From contig DATMFO010000003.1 of the NCBI GenBank assembly GCA_035556135.1, forward strand, positions 930,001-994,000: DNA of 64,000 nt, given 5' to 3'. The stretch's first letter is position 1. Each line of letters starts with the position of its first letter. The notes under the pieces are model-generated. The model saw nothing but the letters and a program-made list of their open reading frames with translations. It had not been told where the DNA came from and ran no database searches. A program made the translations under genes and the position numbers. This DNA comes from ZC4RG30 sp035556135 (GTDB taxonomy: Bacteria > Pseudomonadota > Gammaproteobacteria > Steroidobacterales > Steroidobacteraceae). Below are positions 61,677 to 64,000 of this stretch, piece after piece.

Positions 61677-63985
61677 GCCGGCAGCGCGTAGGCCACCCAG
61701 CCCAGCGGAGCCTCAGCTCCGCCAGCTGCTCCCGCGGGAGCAGCTGCGGGTGCGCCGGGTCCGCGACGCGGCGTGGAGGCCGCCGGCACCAGCAGGTATT
61801 GGCGGCCATTCATCTCGTACATCACCGGCGAACCCACGAAGTCACCGCCGAAGCGCGCCGACCACAACTGCTTGCCTGAGTCGCTGTCCCACGCGCGGAT
61901 CTGGTTATCGCGGCCGGCGCCGAACACCAGCCCCGAAGCCGTGACGATGACTCCGTTCAGCAGGCCGGGCGTGCCGGTGCCCGTAATGCCACGCGCCGCC
62001 AGCTCCGGATCATCGCCGAAGCCGATGCGCCACTGGATGCGCGGCGAATTGAGGTCGTACTTCACGATCGAAGTGAATGGCGGCTTGATGCGGTTGCCGA
62101 CGGTGTTGTACTCGTTGATGGTGTACTGCTTCCACTCGGCAGGAGCGCCTTCCGGATAGGTGGTCGCGGGTCCGCGCGCAGCCTGGGGACGCTGCGCCAC
62201 GGAACCGGAACCCGCCACCAGCTCGCGCGGTGCGGGCGAGGCACCGCCACCGCCGCCCCCGCGACCTGGCCCGAAGCCACCGCCCGGACCGCCGGGCGGC
62301 GCCGTGAGATAGCGGACCAGCAGGTCCACGTCGGTGGCGGCCAGGTGCGGATAAGACGGCATGCGGCCTTTGCCCGTCGCGAGGATGGCGCGGATCTGCG
62401 TCGCATCGAAACGCGGTGCACCCGCCACGATGTTGTTGGCCGGGTCAGCCGCCAGGTGCACCAGCGGCACGCCAGTGTCGGTGCCGCGACGATCGGCGCC
62501 GTGGCAGACCTGGCAATTGGCCTGGAAAAGCACCTGTCCTGGCTGGACTGGCGGTCCGCCGCCGCCACGACGCGGCTGCGCATCAGGATCGAGCAGCTTC
62601 AGGATGCCGGGGTTGTCATGCGCTATCACGTACACCGCGCCGGTGGTCGGCTCGCTGGCCATGCCGCCGAACAGCGCACCACCATTGCTGGTGGGTACGT
62701 GGACCGTATCCTCCAGGCTGATCGGCGTGAACAGTCCCAGGTTCTTCGCGCCCAGCAGGCGCTGCCGGAAGGTCGTCGCTTCGGCCTCCGTCAGGTAGGG
62801 GCTGATGTCATCCACCGTGAAGGTGTGTTTCGAGAATGGTTCCGGCTTGGTCGGATAAGGCTGCGTCGGCCAGCTCTGCTCGCCCGGCATGGTGGACTTG
62901 GGAACCGGACGTTCCTCCACCGGCCACACGGGCTCACCCGTATCGCGATCGAACACATACAGCCAGCCGGTCTTGCCGGCGATGGCAACAACCTCGCGCT
63001 GCCGGCTGCCGTCGCGGATGGTGGTGAGCTGGGGCGCGGCGCTCGGATCCATGTCCCACAGGTCGTGGTGCACCATCTGGAAGTGCCACCTGCGCTTGCC
63101 GGTACGCGCATCCAGCGCCACAAGGGACGTGCCGAAGAGATTGGCGCCAATCCGGTCGGCACCGAAGAAGTCGTAGCTGGGCGATCCAAGCGGGATGTAT
63201 ACGGTGCCGCGGCGGGCATCAATGGTCATCTCGCCCCAGTTGTTCACGCCGCCGATGTAGCGCCAGGCGTCCTTCGGCCAGGTGTCATAACCGAACTCGC
63301 CCGGCCGCGGCACAGTGTGGAAGGTCCACACCAGCTTGCCGGTAAGCACGTCATAGGCCCGGATATCCCCCGGCGGTGACATGTAGCCCTCGCCAGGTGC
63401 GCTGCCCAGGATCAGCAGGTTCTCGAACACCTCACCCGGCGTATTGGACTGGATGGCGCCAATGCTGGCCGGGTCGCGGCCATCGATGCCCTCCCTGAGG
63501 TCGACCACCCCGCCCCTGCCGAAGCTGGTGATGGACTTGCCGGTGCGCGCATCCACCTGCTGCAGCAGGCTGTCCATCGCGAAGATCAGCCGCCGGTCGC
63601 GCCCGTCGGCGCTTTCCCAGTAGTTGAACCCGCGGCTGGTCATGCCCTGCATGTTTTCGCGGATCCACAGCTCCTTGCCCGTGGCGGCATCCACGGCCAC
63701 CAGCGAACCGCCGCGTCCGCGGCCATAGGCCACGCCATGCACCACGATGGAGCCGAAGCCCGTATCGCCATGGGGGTAGGTCCAGGCAACCTCGAGGTTG
63801 GCGACATTAGTCTTACTAATTTGCCGGGATGCGAAAAAACGGGAGTTGTCCGCCCCGTTGCCATAACCAGCCCACCAGCGGTCCGCTGGTGCCTGGGCGC
63901 TCGAACCGATGGTGGACGCACCCACAGCGAGGACCAGTCCCGCCGCGATCCGCCAGCCACGCTGACGGCGTGACGAAATGGCCAT
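61664..63985 (-). CDS. Exported PQQ-type quinoprotein with internal cytochrome c domain
   Basis: 773 residues; signal peptide ending GSSAQA. The first 440 or so form quinoprotein propeller blades (VAVDAATGKELWIREN, VALDARTGKRRWHFQMVHHDLWDMD, similar to quinoprotein glucose dehydrogenase). A class I cytochrome c follows, with CQVCH at 491-495 and probable ligand Met542 (KGRMPSYPHL). Then a Gly-rich linker and a last blade (IRAWDSDSGKQLWSARFGGD). Likely oxidises an alcohol or sugar in the periplasm and passes electrons to its own haem. GGAGAG precedes the ATG. No PQQ synthesis genes in the window. Confidence 0.88.
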   Translation of the reverse strand: MAISSRRQRGWRIAAGLVLAVGASTIGSSAQAPADRWWAGYGNGADNSRFFASRQISKTNVANLEVAWTYPHGDTGFGSIVVHGVAYGRGRGGSLVAVDAATGKELWIRENMQGMTSRGFNYWESADGRDRRLIFAMDSLLQQVDARTGKSITSFGRGGVVDLREGIDGRDPASIGAIQSNTPGEVFENLLILGSAPGEGYMSPPGDIRAYDVLTGKLVWTFHTVPRPGEFGYDTWPKDAWRYIGGVNNWGEMTIDARRGTVYIPLGSPSYDFFGADRIGANLFGTSLVALDARTGKRRWHFQMVHHDLWDMDPSAAPQLTTIRDGSRQREVVAIAGKTGWLYVFDRDTGEPVWPVEERPVPKSTMPGEQSWPTQPYPTKPEPFSKHTFTVDDISPYLTEAEATTFRQRLLGAKNLGLFTPISLEDTVHVPTSNGGALFGGMASEPTTGAVYVIAHDNPGILKLLDPDAQPRRGGGGPPVQPGQVLFQANCQVCHGADRRGTDTGVPLVHLAADPANNIVAGAPRFDATQIRAILATGKGRMPSYPHLAATDVDLLVRYLTAPPGGPGGGFGPGRGGGGGGASPAPRELVAGSGSVAQRPQAARGPATTYPEGAPAEWKQYTINEYNTVGNRIKPPFTSIVKYDLNSPRIQWRIGFGDDPELAARGITGTGTPGLLNGVIVTASGLVFGAGRDNQIRAWDSDSGKQLWSARFGGDFVGSPVMYEMNGRQYLLVPAASTPRRGPGAPAAAPAGAAGGAEAPLGWVAYALPAQAN

Positions 63986-64000
63986 GCTTCACTCTCCCAT

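Overview
The window is about 64 kb of high-GC bacterial chromosome with dense, short-gapped genes. Gene content and order point to a gammaproteobacterium: the mreBCD-mrdA-rodA-mltB-rlpA-dacA order, lolB-ispE-tRNA-Gln, hslO and slyX. The carbon-catabolic genes (gallate-dioxygenase-like enzyme, quinoprotein dehydrogenase, type B carboxylesterase, DUF6152 proteins) would suit an environmental Steroidobacteraceae/Nevskiales-like lineage. That placement is inference from gene families; no rRNA or other decisive marker is present. I see no insertion sequence, prophage or CRISPR array.

Layout. 1-13.7 kb is housekeeping: the tail of a PilR-like regulator, gdhA, tex, tRNA-Gln(TTG), ispE, lolB, a TPR lipoprotein gene, prfA, a MocR regulator divergent from a LysE exporter, a membrane protein, prmC, a cyclophilin and mtgA. 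13.7-17.8 kb holds hslO and gatB-gatA-gatC, read leftwards with 4-nt start/stop overlaps. 17.9-27.4 kb is a rightward cell-shape and peptidoglycan block: mreB, mreC, mreD, mrdA, rodA, mltB, rlpA, dacA and a D-amino-acid transaminase. 27.5-36.5 kb is mixed metabolism: tadA, MaoC, MFS, Fpr; an operon of a secreted 'WEGD' protein, a DUF6152 protein and a fused class III ring-cleavage dioxygenase; a divergent DODA-type dioxygenase; NnrU, SDR, VOC and a periplasmic cyclophilin. 36.6-46 kb is a leftward trehalose/glycogen operon (DUF2383 protein, glgX, treY, treZ, GDE-type debranching enzyme). 46.1-53.3 kb has slyX, a DsbA-family protein, two small unknown genes, an Hsp15-like protein, a TolB-like propeller, an ATP-dependent DNA ligase overlapping a KTSC gene, and a GbsR-type regulator with its own palindrome driving an SDR-DoxX fusion plus a DUF2269 gene. 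53.3-64 kb is rich in exported proteins: carboxylesterase, orphan solute-binding lipoprotein, NTF2-like protein, a second DUF6152/WEGD pair, a BASS transporter, a Tat-exported beta-helix-like protein and a quinoprotein with an internal cytochrome c.

The best candidate for something undescribed is the DUF6152 + WEGD pair. It occurs twice, 24 kb apart, in opposite gene orders, beside oxidative catabolic genes; in the second copy the WEGD protein is internally duplicated. Most starts are inferred. GTG and TTG starts are common here, and the entries say where the start is uncertain.
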